Below are positions 36,593 to 43,783 of a DNA stretch of 64,000 nt, in pieces. Each line of letters starts with the position of its first letter. The first letter of the stretch is position 1. Origin of the DNA: Deltaproteobacteria bacterium (lineage in GTDB: Bacteria > Desulfobacterota > Binatia > UBA1149 > SPBQ01); contig JAJCZM010000009.1 in the NCBI GenBank assembly GCA_029262375.1, positions 1 to 64,000 on the forward strand. Reading direction: 5' to 3'. Below the pieces are notes generated by a model. It made no database searches. It saw only the letters and a list, made by a program, of their open reading frames with translations, and was not told where the DNA came from. Both the position numbers and the translations under genes were made by a program.

Positions 36593-37108
36593 ATGGATAC
36601 GAACATGCTCAGTCTTGTATTGATTTGGCTTCACGTTGTTGCCGCGGCCGTGTGGGTCGGCGGTATGGTCTTCTTCGTGACGGTGTTGGTACCGGTGGTG
36701 CGCTCGGGGGAGTTCGCCACCCATTCGGCCGCAATCGTGCGTGCGACTGGTCGCCGTTTCCGCACGGTAGGGTGGACTGCATTGGCGGTCCTTATCGTCA
36801 CGGGCTTCGGCACTCTACTCGTTCGCGGGATCGGTCCCGCCGAATTGATCGATACTGCGACATGGGCGACGCCGTTCGGGCGTCTATTAGGGGGCAAGCT
36901 CCTGTTGGTGGGGCTCGTCTTGGTGCTGAGCACAGCACACGATCTCTACGTTGGCCCACGTGCGAGCGCTGCTGCAATTGCCGCCCCCACTAGCCCGGCC
37001 GCCACGGCACTGCGACGCCGGGCGAGCCTCATGGGCCGCTCTAATCTAGTCTTGGCGCTCGCGATTGTCGCCTTAGCCGTGACGATGACCCGAGGCTGCG
37101 GAGTCTGA
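36593..37108 (+). CDS. Four-helix membrane protein, CopD-like
   Basis: The 171-residue integral membrane protein has helices at about residues 6-30, 58-78, 98-116 and 145-165. The first helix contains IWLHVVAAAVWVGGMVFF, with the His and Gly pattern of CopD-like (copper resistance D) and related small membrane proteins, and GGKLLLVGLVLVLSTAHDLY has another His. Function in copper handling is not established. It starts at ATG 36593; a second ATG is 4 codons on. Its end overlaps a degraded antisense gene. Confidence 0.65.
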   Translation: MDTNMLSLVLIWLHVVAAAVWVGGMVFFVTVLVPVVRSGEFATHSAAIVRATGRRFRTVGWTALAVLIVTGFGTLLVRGIGPAELIDTATWATPFGRLLGGKLLLVGLVLVLSTAHDLYVGPRASAAAIAAPTSPAATALRRRASLMGRSNLVLALAIVALAVTMTRGCGV

Positions 37109-37306
37109 GCCCGCTGTGTGGGCGGCGCCCGAGGTATCGGGTGCGGCGCTAGCCTCCCGCAGTAGCTCCGCAGAGCTCTGTTCGAAGGCGTTGGCAAAAT
37201 CGTGCAAGTCCGGAAGTAGGTCACGGTCTGCGTTCAGTCCCCAGCACAACCGTCCATCGTAGCTGACGTTAGCCACACCGAGGCGCTGATTCTCGAACAG
37301 CGGATT
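37073..37306 (-). pseudogene. C-terminal remnant of wax ester synthase/DGAT
   Basis: On the minus strand the frame reads NPLFENQRLGVANVSYDGRL, then CWGLNADRDLLPDLHDFANAF and a Ser/Ala-rich tail. This is the C-terminal signature of bacterial wax ester synthase/acyl-CoA:diacylglycerol acyltransferases (SYDG, GLNADRD, PDL). A stop at 37327-37325 closes the frame upstream and the remaining 400 residues are absent. It lies within the island, consistent with decay. Confidence 0.75.
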
Positions 37307-37410
37307 GGAATGCTGCCGTTCCGTTCATCTGCATGAAGACCTCGAATCAGCTGCGCAGCAAGTGCATGCTGTAAGCTAGCGACGCAGCAGCGAGCTGGTA
37401 GGTAGAAAGC

Positions 37411-37869
37411 GTGACGATTCAGGATTTTGGAAGCATCGGAGAGGTTGTAGGCGCGATCGCGACCGTAGCAACCCTGGCGTACCTCGCGCTTCAGATTCGA
37501 CAGAACACCATCTCGATTCGCCGGGCGAGCGGGCGTCAGTCAGGCGAGAAGAACGCTGTCGCGCTGCGAGCTCTCTCCGAGCATCCCGAGTTGTTCTCGG
37601 GGGACTTCCTCGGACTGGATGCGTTTGCCGCCCTCGAACCAGAGCGGCGTACCCGCTTCGACATGATCTTAGGAATGTGGATGCAGGCCGTCGAGCAGAC
37701 CTTCGCAGACGTGCGTGAGGGACTGGTCGAGCCCGAGTATGCGGTGCCTTACCGCGACTTCGTTCGGCAGATATTCTCCTGTCCGGGTGGTCAACAGTGG
37801 TGGAGCGAGCGCCGGGCCTGGTTCACCGTCTCGTTCCAGAAGGAAGTCGACAAGCTCATTGAGAGATGA
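37411..37869 (+). CDS. Hypothetical protein with N-terminal helix
   Basis: The 152-residue protein begins with a hydrophobic helix (GEVVGAIATVATLAYLALQI) followed by RQNTISIRRAS and a soluble helical domain with Trp-rich ends (MWMQAVEQTF; QQWWSERRAWF). The N-terminal pattern is widespread in uncharacterised membrane-anchored proteins of marine and soil bacteria. GTG start with GGTAGAAAG upstream. No function is known. It is flanked by gene remnants. Confidence 0.6.
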   Translation: MTIQDFGSIGEVVGAIATVATLAYLALQIRQNTISIRRASGRQSGEKNAVALRALSEHPELFSGDFLGLDAFAALEPERRTRFDMILGMWMQAVEQTFADVREGLVEPEYAVPYRDFVRQIFSCPGGQQWWSERRAWFTVSFQKEVDKLIER

Positions 37870-37907
37870 TCGAAGCGACAGTCTGATTGTCAGCTCGGAG
37901 GTCGCGA

Positions 37908-37982
37908 ATGCCCGGCTACTTGATCGCAAACTACAAGCTCTCCAATCCTAAGGGGTATGAAGGATACGTCACCGCTCCCCCA
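37908..37982 (+). pseudogene. N-terminal fragment of a DUF1330 protein
   Basis: MPGYLIANYKLSNPKGYEGY plus VTAPP is the usual start of DUF1330 proteins. After that the expected HGGRxLxRGG region does not appear in any frame of the + strand, so only about 25 codons remain. The following 232 bases to 38214 hold nothing recognised. Confidence 0.55.
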
Positions 37983-38214
37983 TCCGGGCAGTACGAAGGG
38001 CGGCGAACAGCCGCAGGACTACGTTCCGCGCGGAATGTTCAGCGGCTGATCGGAGCGCGCGTATTCGCGAACCATCAACCTCCGCCCTCGATGCTCCAAG
38101 CACTCGACGCGCGTGAAGCACATCACGCGCAACTCTCGCGTCGCCGCACTCCAGGGGAGAGACGGCAAAGCCCTTCCCGGGCCCTGAAACGGGCCCTCAG
38201 ACATAAGCCATCAT

Positions 38215-39105
38215 CTAGGCGCCGCCTTGGCGCCGCGCAACAAGCCACATCACGTTGCGGGCGACGAGACAGTTCAGGGGAGCAGATAGCGCACTGAGCG
38301 CGCCCGTCGGCCCGAAGTAGTCGTAGAACCACCGGGGGTAGCCGTTAGTACGTAAGTAGCGATAGATACTCGGCACCAGCGTTGGCGCCGTGCCATAGCC
38401 GAACTCTTCGACCGTGAAGCCGGAGCGTTCGACGAGCCGAGTCACAGCACTTCTACTAAAATGCCACAGGTGCCGCGGTGGATCCCACAGATACCAGTAT
38501 CGGCCCAGCAGTCTGCGCTCGACGGTCTCGACGTTCGGAACGACGACATAGACGGCATCGGCACCGAGCTGCGAGAGGCTAGTCAACATCGCGTGCGGGT
38601 CTCTGGCGTGTTCCAGCACGTGCCGCACAATCGCAACAAAAGGCCCCCTCGGCACCTCGCCCGAGAGCGCGTAGCTATCGAAGTCGAATTGCCGATATTG
38701 CGCGCCGGGGATTCGCGTGAGCAGCGCCGGTGCTCTACGTGCGGAATCCGCACCCATAACATCGAAGCCCTTGCCCGCGATCACCGCGAGAAAGTCACCG
38801 GCACCACAACCGACATCAAGGATTGTGGTCGCGTCCGTCCAGCGTACGATTCGCTTCAGCTCAATCGCCAGTGCGAGGGAGCGTAGCCGGCTGAATATCG
38901 GGTTCCCCTCGCGCATCATCGTTAAGGCCAGATCGGTGTCGTAGTACGCGGTGAGATCGTCAGGTACCGGAGCAGTATGCATCACCCCGCACCGGCTACA
39001 CTGCTCGATCGAGAACGTCTCGTCGGTATCGATGCTAGGGATGGAATCGACGACGAGCGAGAAACGCCCTTCGCCGCAGCTCGCGCAAGTGGCGGCAACA
39101 GACAT
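38215..39105 (-). CDS. Class I SAM methyltransferase with N-terminal zinc ribbon
   Basis: The 296-residue protein has a CxxC...CxxC ribbon (TCASCGEG and EQCSRCGVMHT), a Rossmann methyltransferase with motif I ILDVGCGAGDFL, and a post-core segment VRHVLEHARDPHAML followed by WYLWDPPRHLWHFSR, typical of the Methyltransf_23/sugar and lipid C-methyltransferase group. It would act on a glycan or lipid-linked substrate in the cluster. It is the last gene of a four-gene operon, 9 bases after the radical SAM gene. Confidence 0.85.
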   Translation of the reverse strand: MSVAATCASCGEGRFSLVVDSIPSIDTDETFSIEQCSRCGVMHTAPVPDDLTAYYDTDLALTMMREGNPIFSRLRSLALAIELKRIVRWTDATTILDVGCGAGDFLAVIAGKGFDVMGADSARRAPALLTRIPGAQYRQFDFDSYALSGEVPRGPFVAIVRHVLEHARDPHAMLTSLSQLGADAVYVVVPNVETVERRLLGRYWYLWDPPRHLWHFSRSAVTRLVERSGFTVEEFGYGTAPTLVPSIYRYLRTNGYPRWFYDYFGPTGALSALSAPLNCLVARNVMWLVARRQGGA

Positions 39106-39114
39106 TCGCGTCGC

Positions 39115-40584
39115 CTACTGCGGCTTGGCCAGATCGCGGCCTTCGCGCCAGAAATCGAGCATGTGCCCGACCGCGATCCGGGCAGCGTGGGAAAGGTAGC
39201 GTACGTCTTCCCATGCCCGCACCGACATGACCTTACGCGCAATGAAGCGCGGCGACATGAACACACCATAGAGTTCGCTGGCCATCTCCATGAGTTCCTC
39301 GTCGGCCATCTGAGATGTCATCGCCGGTCGGGTCATATCGTACTTCGCCCAATCGGAGCCGTATCGCAGCCAGCCTTCACGTGCGGCCTCGTCGAAGAGC
39401 GGTGTTCCCGGGTACGGCATGACAATGGTCGCTTGGATCGTATCGGCATAACCGTCGTTAAACAGAGACCGCGCCATATCGAGCGTTCGCTTCGTGTCGT
39501 CGGACGTCTCCCAAGGGTAACCAACCATAGTGGTGAGGTGCGGCGAGAGTCCGGCCTGTTTGGCTTCCTTACACCCTCTCACCAGATCCTCGACGGTGGT
39601 TCCCTTCTTGATCCGGTCGAGCGTCGCTTGATTGGCCGATTCAATGCCGAGTTTAATGAGCCGGAAACCGGCTCCCGCCATCATCTCGTATTCAGGCTGG
39701 CGCAGCGCATCTACGCGCATGTTGCACGAGAAAAAGACACGATCACTATAACCGCGCTCCACCATGCCCTCGCAGAATTTTTTGAGGAAGGAACCGATCG
39801 GAAACGTACCCGTGTCGTCGAAAATTTCACGAACCTGATACTTGTCGAGGATCATCCCGACCTCGTCGAGCAACGACTGCGCCGGACGCGTTCCAAAGTT
39901 CGGCCACAGTGTAGTCCAGCTGCAGAACGTGCAGGTCGGGTGCCAACAGTCCCGCCCCACCATCGTATAGGCGGCAGGCTTGTAGTAGAGATGCTCGCCG
40001 TAGAGCCACCACTTCGTGAGATCGCGATCTATGAAAGGCCGGTCTTCGTAGCTGCGCTTGCCAAGAACAAAGGGGCCGGTGTTTTGGATCCCGCCTGCTT
40101 CGCGATACCAGATGCCCGGAACCAACGGACCCCGTCCTTCGATATGCTCCGCGATGCTCAGCAAACCCGTGTCGAACTCGCCACCCGTCAGAACGTAGTC
40201 GACCGGCGACTCGAGCATCGTCTCCTCGGGCATCGCCGTCACGTGGTCGCCCATGATGACGATCCTCGTATCGGGGGCGGCTTCTTTTAGATCGCGGATG
40301 ATCCGCCAATGCTGACCAACCACCGGAGTTTTGGTCTCAAACACCAGCATCTCAGGCTGTTCCCGGACGACCCGTGATCGGTACTCAGCGTAAGTCCATT
40401 CTTCGGCAACCCCGTCGGTCCAGTGAACGTCGTGGCCCTTCTCGGCAAGAACCGTAGCCGCCATAGCCGGAACCAGCGGGTAGACGTAGGACGGATTGCC
40501 ATACCAACGAAACTGTCGGTTCTGCCCCAGGGTAGGCTGACCCCATTGGCTGCGCAGCGGCGGATAGCCAATGAAGATTTTCAT
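39115..40584 (-). CDS. B12-binding-domain radical SAM protein
   Basis: The 489-residue protein has an N-terminal cobalamin-binding-like Rossmann domain (residues 1-150; TVLAEKGHDVHWTDG, IVIMGDHVTAMPEE) and a radical SAM barrel. The cluster-binding Cys residues are 213, 218 and 221 (GRDCWHPTCTFCSW), a CX4CX2C spacing in place of CX3CX2C. IKLGIESANQATLDRIKKG and TTMVGYPWET are typical of this family, which includes BchE and methyltransferases on unreactive carbons. It overlaps the upstream glycosyltransferase by ATGA. Substrate is unknown; methylation of a glycan or lipid is a guess from neighbours. Confidence 0.88.
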   Translation of the reverse strand: MKIFIGYPPLRSQWGQPTLGQNRQFRWYGNPSYVYPLVPAMAATVLAEKGHDVHWTDGVAEEWTYAEYRSRVVREQPEMLVFETKTPVVGQHWRIIRDLKEAAPDTRIVIMGDHVTAMPEETMLESPVDYVLTGGEFDTGLLSIAEHIEGRGPLVPGIWYREAGGIQNTGPFVLGKRSYEDRPFIDRDLTKWWLYGEHLYYKPAAYTMVGRDCWHPTCTFCSWTTLWPNFGTRPAQSLLDEVGMILDKYQVREIFDDTGTFPIGSFLKKFCEGMVERGYSDRVFFSCNMRVDALRQPEYEMMAGAGFRLIKLGIESANQATLDRIKKGTTVEDLVRGCKEAKQAGLSPHLTTMVGYPWETSDDTKRTLDMARSLFNDGYADTIQATIVMPYPGTPLFDEAAREGWLRYGSDWAKYDMTRPAMTSQMADEELMEMASELYGVFMSPRFIARKVMSVRAWEDVRYLSHAARIAVGHMLDFWREGRDLAKPQ

Positions 40585-41654
40585 TTCGCGTCGGCCCTCT
40601 GGCGACGGCGGGCGACAGTCCCGGTCACAGAAGTTCCGACCGCACTGCGCGAAGCGTGTGCGAATCGTTCAGACTCAGGACGGTAGCCGAGGGGGTACGG
40701 GTCACTAAGCGGCTCTCGGTTTCGGAAACACTCCACCAGGAACCCACTGGGATAGCTCGTATGGATGACGAGTAGCGTCGGCAACATCAGCGCCAACGCC
40801 GCGCCGTCGCGGCGATGCCACGCGGTCAGGAGCGAGACTACAAAACCTACGGTGAGATACAGCGCGCCTGGGGCAGCCACTACCGAAGCGCCGACACCAC
40901 CCAGTGCTCCCGGAGACCAGAGCATCAGCAACGGCATCAAGACGAGCAGCGCGAGGTAGCCCAAGAACAACAAGGGGATGCATTGGAGAAGACCGGGCAG
41001 ACGCTTTCCTTCGATCCTTCCCTGACGCGCGCGGCCAACGCCGTAGCCAAAGCATTGACGCGCAAGTCCCGCCAGCGAACTTCGCCGCTTGTGAAAGACG
41101 ACGACCGTGGGGTCGTACGCAATCTTCCCCCCGTCGTTCTCGACGCGCCGCACGAACTCGGTTTCTTCATTCGGGGATAGACGCTCGTCCAGCGGCCCCC
41201 ACTTCGCGAAGGCTCTCGCGGTGACGAAAAGGTTTGCGGAGGTAACGTCCAACTCCCCGGCGTGCATCAGGCGCTCGCGCACCGCGAAGCGTCGGCTGGT
41301 CCGCGACGTACCGAACCGTGACGCCAAAGCGTAGCCCGCCACGCGGGGCAACGGCGCTTCCTTCGCCAGATTCAGCTGCGGTCCGCCAAGAACATCGCAG
41401 TCGGGGTGCTCGTTAAAGAACGCCGCGGCCGCTGTGAGCCAAGTCGCGCTGACTTCACAGTCATCGTCGGTGAATGCGAAGATCTTGCCGTTGGCGGTCG
41501 AGACCAATTCGTTGCGGGTGCGGGCGGGATTCGTGCCGCGCTTGCTGAGAATCTCATAGCCATCGCTCGGCGCGTCTAGCTGCTCGAGCGAATGGAAGAC
41601 ACGCGCGTCCCGGCTCGGAGCAACGGGGACGATGATCGAAAATGCTTTCAGCAT
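40581..41654 (-). CDS. Family 2 glycosyltransferase with C-terminal membrane helices
   Basis: The 357-residue protein has a GT-A domain (FSIIVPVAPSRDARVFHSLE, IFAFTDDDCEVSATWLT with the DxD-like DDD, LSPNEETEFVRRV) and then two or three helices (CIPLLFLGYLALLVLMPLLM; LYLTVGFVVSLLTAW). It is probably an inner-membrane enzyme of surface glycan or glycolipid synthesis. The ATG at 41654 is chosen because it opens at the GT domain and follows the upstream methyltransferase stop by 16 bases; a longer frame would overlap that gene. Confidence 0.85.
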   Translation of the reverse strand: MLKAFSIIVPVAPSRDARVFHSLEQLDAPSDGYEILSKRGTNPARTRNELVSTANGKIFAFTDDDCEVSATWLTAAAAFFNEHPDCDVLGGPQLNLAKEAPLPRVAGYALASRFGTSRTSRRFAVRERLMHAGELDVTSANLFVTARAFAKWGPLDERLSPNEETEFVRRVENDGGKIAYDPTVVVFHKRRSSLAGLARQCFGYGVGRARQGRIEGKRLPGLLQCIPLLFLGYLALLVLMPLLMLWSPGALGGVGASVVAAPGALYLTVGFVVSLLTAWHRRDGAALALMLPTLLVIHTSYPSGFLVECFRNREPLSDPYPLGYRPESERFAHASRSAVGTSVTGTVARRRQRADAK

Positions 41655-41670
41655 GTCCGCCACGCCGGCA

Positions 41671-42534
41671 CTAGGCTGCCTGCCTTCCCGCCAACGCAGA
41701 TCTCGGCGAAACGGTTTCGGGCTTGCGAACGACCCCGAGCCCACTGTGAATCGTACGCTGGAGCCCCGAATTGGCGGCGAACGCCCAGAAGGCCCGACTC
41801 CAGAACACGTCGTCGCTGACAAGCAACCCACCGTCGGAGATCTGAGGCCACGCGGTCTGGTACTCCCAGAGCATCATCTCACGGGTGTGCAGGCTGTCAT
41901 GAAAGAAGAGATCGATCTCGCCACATTCTTCGAGCACTCCTTCGAGCAGCCCTCGAGATGTTCCCACGTGCAACGTCCACCTGTCACGTAGCGACTGAGG
42001 CACAAGCCAACCAGGGTCGCGCCCAGTGGGTAGACAATCGAAGAACATCTGATTTGTACTCGCGCCTACCGGGCTACGCGCCGGCAAGTCGATTGAATAG
42101 AGATGGCCGTGACCATTGTCGCGAAGGGCTTTCAGTATGAACGCCGAACTGAAGCCATCGAACACTCCCGTTTCAACGACGCTCGCCGGTTCAAGCAGTC
42201 GCGTGAGGTAGTAGAGCATCCGTAGGCCGGTTTCGTGATCCTGCGCCGGCGTCGAGCCGAGCAATCGAATGTCGCACTCGCGCACGTCGGAGTACACGGA
42301 CTCTACAGCTCGCGTAAACGCCGTGTCGCGAACAAGCGCATGCTCGAGTTCGGCAAAGCGCTCGGCATCGATTTCGAAGTGCTTACCGAGAGCCGCCGCC
42401 TCTGAGCCTTCAAGGAGGCTATGGAGCCCCGCCAACACGCTCGAATAGTGCAGGCGCGCCAAGCGACGTGGTTCGCGCATCGCGCGCAGCAATTGGAATA
42501 CGGGTCGTGAGAGTGGGCTAGAGAGATACCGCAA
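41671..42534 (-). CDS. Class I SAM methyltransferase (Methyltransf_24-like)
   Basis: The 287-residue protein has a motif I region VVETGVFDGFSSAFILKAL, a GHLYSIDLP strand with the SAM-binding Asp, and EIDLFFHDSLHTREMMLWEY, DGGLLVSDDVFW, the His/Asp pattern of the Methyltransf_24 (cephalosporin-hydroxylase-like) group. Members methylate sugars or small molecules. The start appears to be TTG at 42534; an internal ATG at residue 19 is possible. It heads the operon to the zinc-ribbon methyltransferase and is divergent from a radical SAM gene. Confidence 0.8.
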   Translation of the reverse strand: MRYLSSPLSRPVFQLLRAMREPRRLARLHYSSVLAGLHSLLEGSEAAALGKHFEIDAERFAELEHALVRDTAFTRAVESVYSDVRECDIRLLGSTPAQDHETGLRMLYYLTRLLEPASVVETGVFDGFSSAFILKALRDNGHGHLYSIDLPARSPVGASTNQMFFDCLPTGRDPGWLVPQSLRDRWTLHVGTSRGLLEGVLEECGEIDLFFHDSLHTREMMLWEYQTAWPQISDGGLLVSDDVFWSRAFWAFAANSGLQRTIHSGLGVVRKPETVSPRSALAGRQAA

Positions 42535-42639
42535 CGCGAAGTCCTCATAGATCCAAGGTAGTACGTCGTACCACTAGGGTAGCTAACCCCCAGGTCCCGG
42601 CCTGGTCAAGGACCTCGCGAGCAACTAGTTTCGCAGACA

Positions 42640-43686
42640 GTGCGGATCCCACCACGAGACACGGTATCGCTGTATGCAACGGCGGCCAAGAATACGCTCG
42701 GCTACTTCGGCTTGCGGACACACCCACCTGCCGTGCTCTGGGTGATTACGAAGCGATGTTTCTACAGCTGCATCCACTGCGATTCCTGGAAAGACTCGAC
42801 GCCGATTGATGAAGCGATCGTCGCCAAGATCGCCGGCGAACTTGCAGCGGCGCAAACGAAACTGGTCGCCATCTCGGGCGGCGAACCGCTCATGATCAAG
42901 TCGCTGCCCGATGTTGTCGCGAAACTAAAATCCGCTGGGAAAATCGTATCCCTCAACACCAACGGACATCTTCTGGAAGAGAACGTCGAATGGATCGTCG
43001 ATGCCGGCGTTAACAACATCCAGATCAGCATCGATGCCGACACCCCCGAGCTGCATGATCGCATTCGACAACGTGAAGGGTCCTTTGAGACAATCCTACG
43101 CGCAATAGATCGGCTGAAGAACGCCCGCAGAGATGGATTGCCCCGGATCTCGATCTGCGGCGTCGCAATGAAAGAAAACCTCGGCCGCCTTGCCGGCTTT
43201 GTAGATCGCTTCAAGGCTGTGGCCGACGATGTGGAGCTTCAGCCGCTCCACGAAACACCGGACTGGCTCATGACCGCGGGTTGTGAACCGCTAGCGCCAC
43301 GCGACGAATCGCTGTTGCGAGACGACCTGCGAAACGTGATGGCGCGAGATCCTCGATTCGCAACCCCCTACTACGAGGCGTTCACCCGCTTCCTCTTCGA
43401 CCGGGACTCGATGAAGCACATGGCCACAGACCACTGCTTGCCACGAATCTTCAACACGCTGGTGATTCAAGGCAACGGAGATGCGTACATCTGCCGCTTC
43501 CCCCTGCAGCACAACGTTGTAGAGAGCGGGCTGAGTGCCGCCTGGAACTCCAGCGAAAGGTGGCAACTCTATCGGATGCTGAGTCGCGATGGCTGTAGCG
43601 ATCCGTGCTGGAGCCGTTGCAACATCCATTCGTCGAGCCAGCCGGGCCGAGCGATGAAAAGCGCGCTGGGGCGAGTGCGTAAGTAG
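42640..43686 (+). CDS. Radical SAM protein with C-terminal Cys cluster
   Basis: The 348-residue protein has the canonical CX3CX2C motif (TKRCFYSCIHCDSW, Cys40/44/47), the GGEPLM motif, and SIDADTPELHDRIR typical of the MoaA/SPASM group. A C-terminal set of Cys (DHCLPR, DAYICRF, DGCSDPCWSRCNIH) probably binds an auxiliary cluster. Such enzymes modify peptides or small molecules. GTG start with no clear ribosome-binding site; the divergent operon begins 105 bases away. No precursor-peptide gene is seen. It ends two bases before the tRNA-Asn repeat. Confidence 0.82.
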   Translation: MRIPPRDTVSLYATAAKNTLGYFGLRTHPPAVLWVITKRCFYSCIHCDSWKDSTPIDEAIVAKIAGELAAAQTKLVAISGGEPLMIKSLPDVVAKLKSAGKIVSLNTNGHLLEENVEWIVDAGVNNIQISIDADTPELHDRIRQREGSFETILRAIDRLKNARRDGLPRISICGVAMKENLGRLAGFVDRFKAVADDVELQPLHETPDWLMTAGCEPLAPRDESLLRDDLRNVMARDPRFATPYYEAFTRFLFDRDSMKHMATDHCLPRIFNTLVIQGNGDAYICRFPLQHNVVESGLSAAWNSSERWQLYRMLSRDGCSDPCWSRCNIHSSSQPGRAMKSALGRVRK

Positions 43687-43688
43687 TA

Positions 43689-43704
43689 CCGGGGAGCCAA
43701 CTTC
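43689..43704 (+). repeat. tRNA-Asn 3' end copy, candidate island right end
   Basis: CCGGGGAGCCAACTTC is identical over 16 bases to the tRNA-Asn 3' end at 33798-33813, same orientation, 9.9 kb apart. It lies immediately after the radical SAM gene. It would be the attachment site left by integration at the tRNA. Confidence 0.65.
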
Positions 43705-43783
43705 GTTACGCGCGCGTCGACCACCGGCCAGGCCGGCCGTCAGCTGAACGTGATCAACCGTTGCGACAAAGCCGAGGGGGTTC

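Noticed and set aside
38019-38204. Minus-strand frame with an HRGRRLMVRE segment resembling the middle of DUF1330 proteins
   Set aside because: It is on the opposite strand to the DUF1330 start fragment and lacks the rest of the domain; likely coincidence.
33733-43704. Search for an integrase or relaxase inside the candidate island
   Set aside because: None of the genes has tyrosine- or serine-recombinase motifs; only the IS transposase is present, so no mobility gene is claimed.
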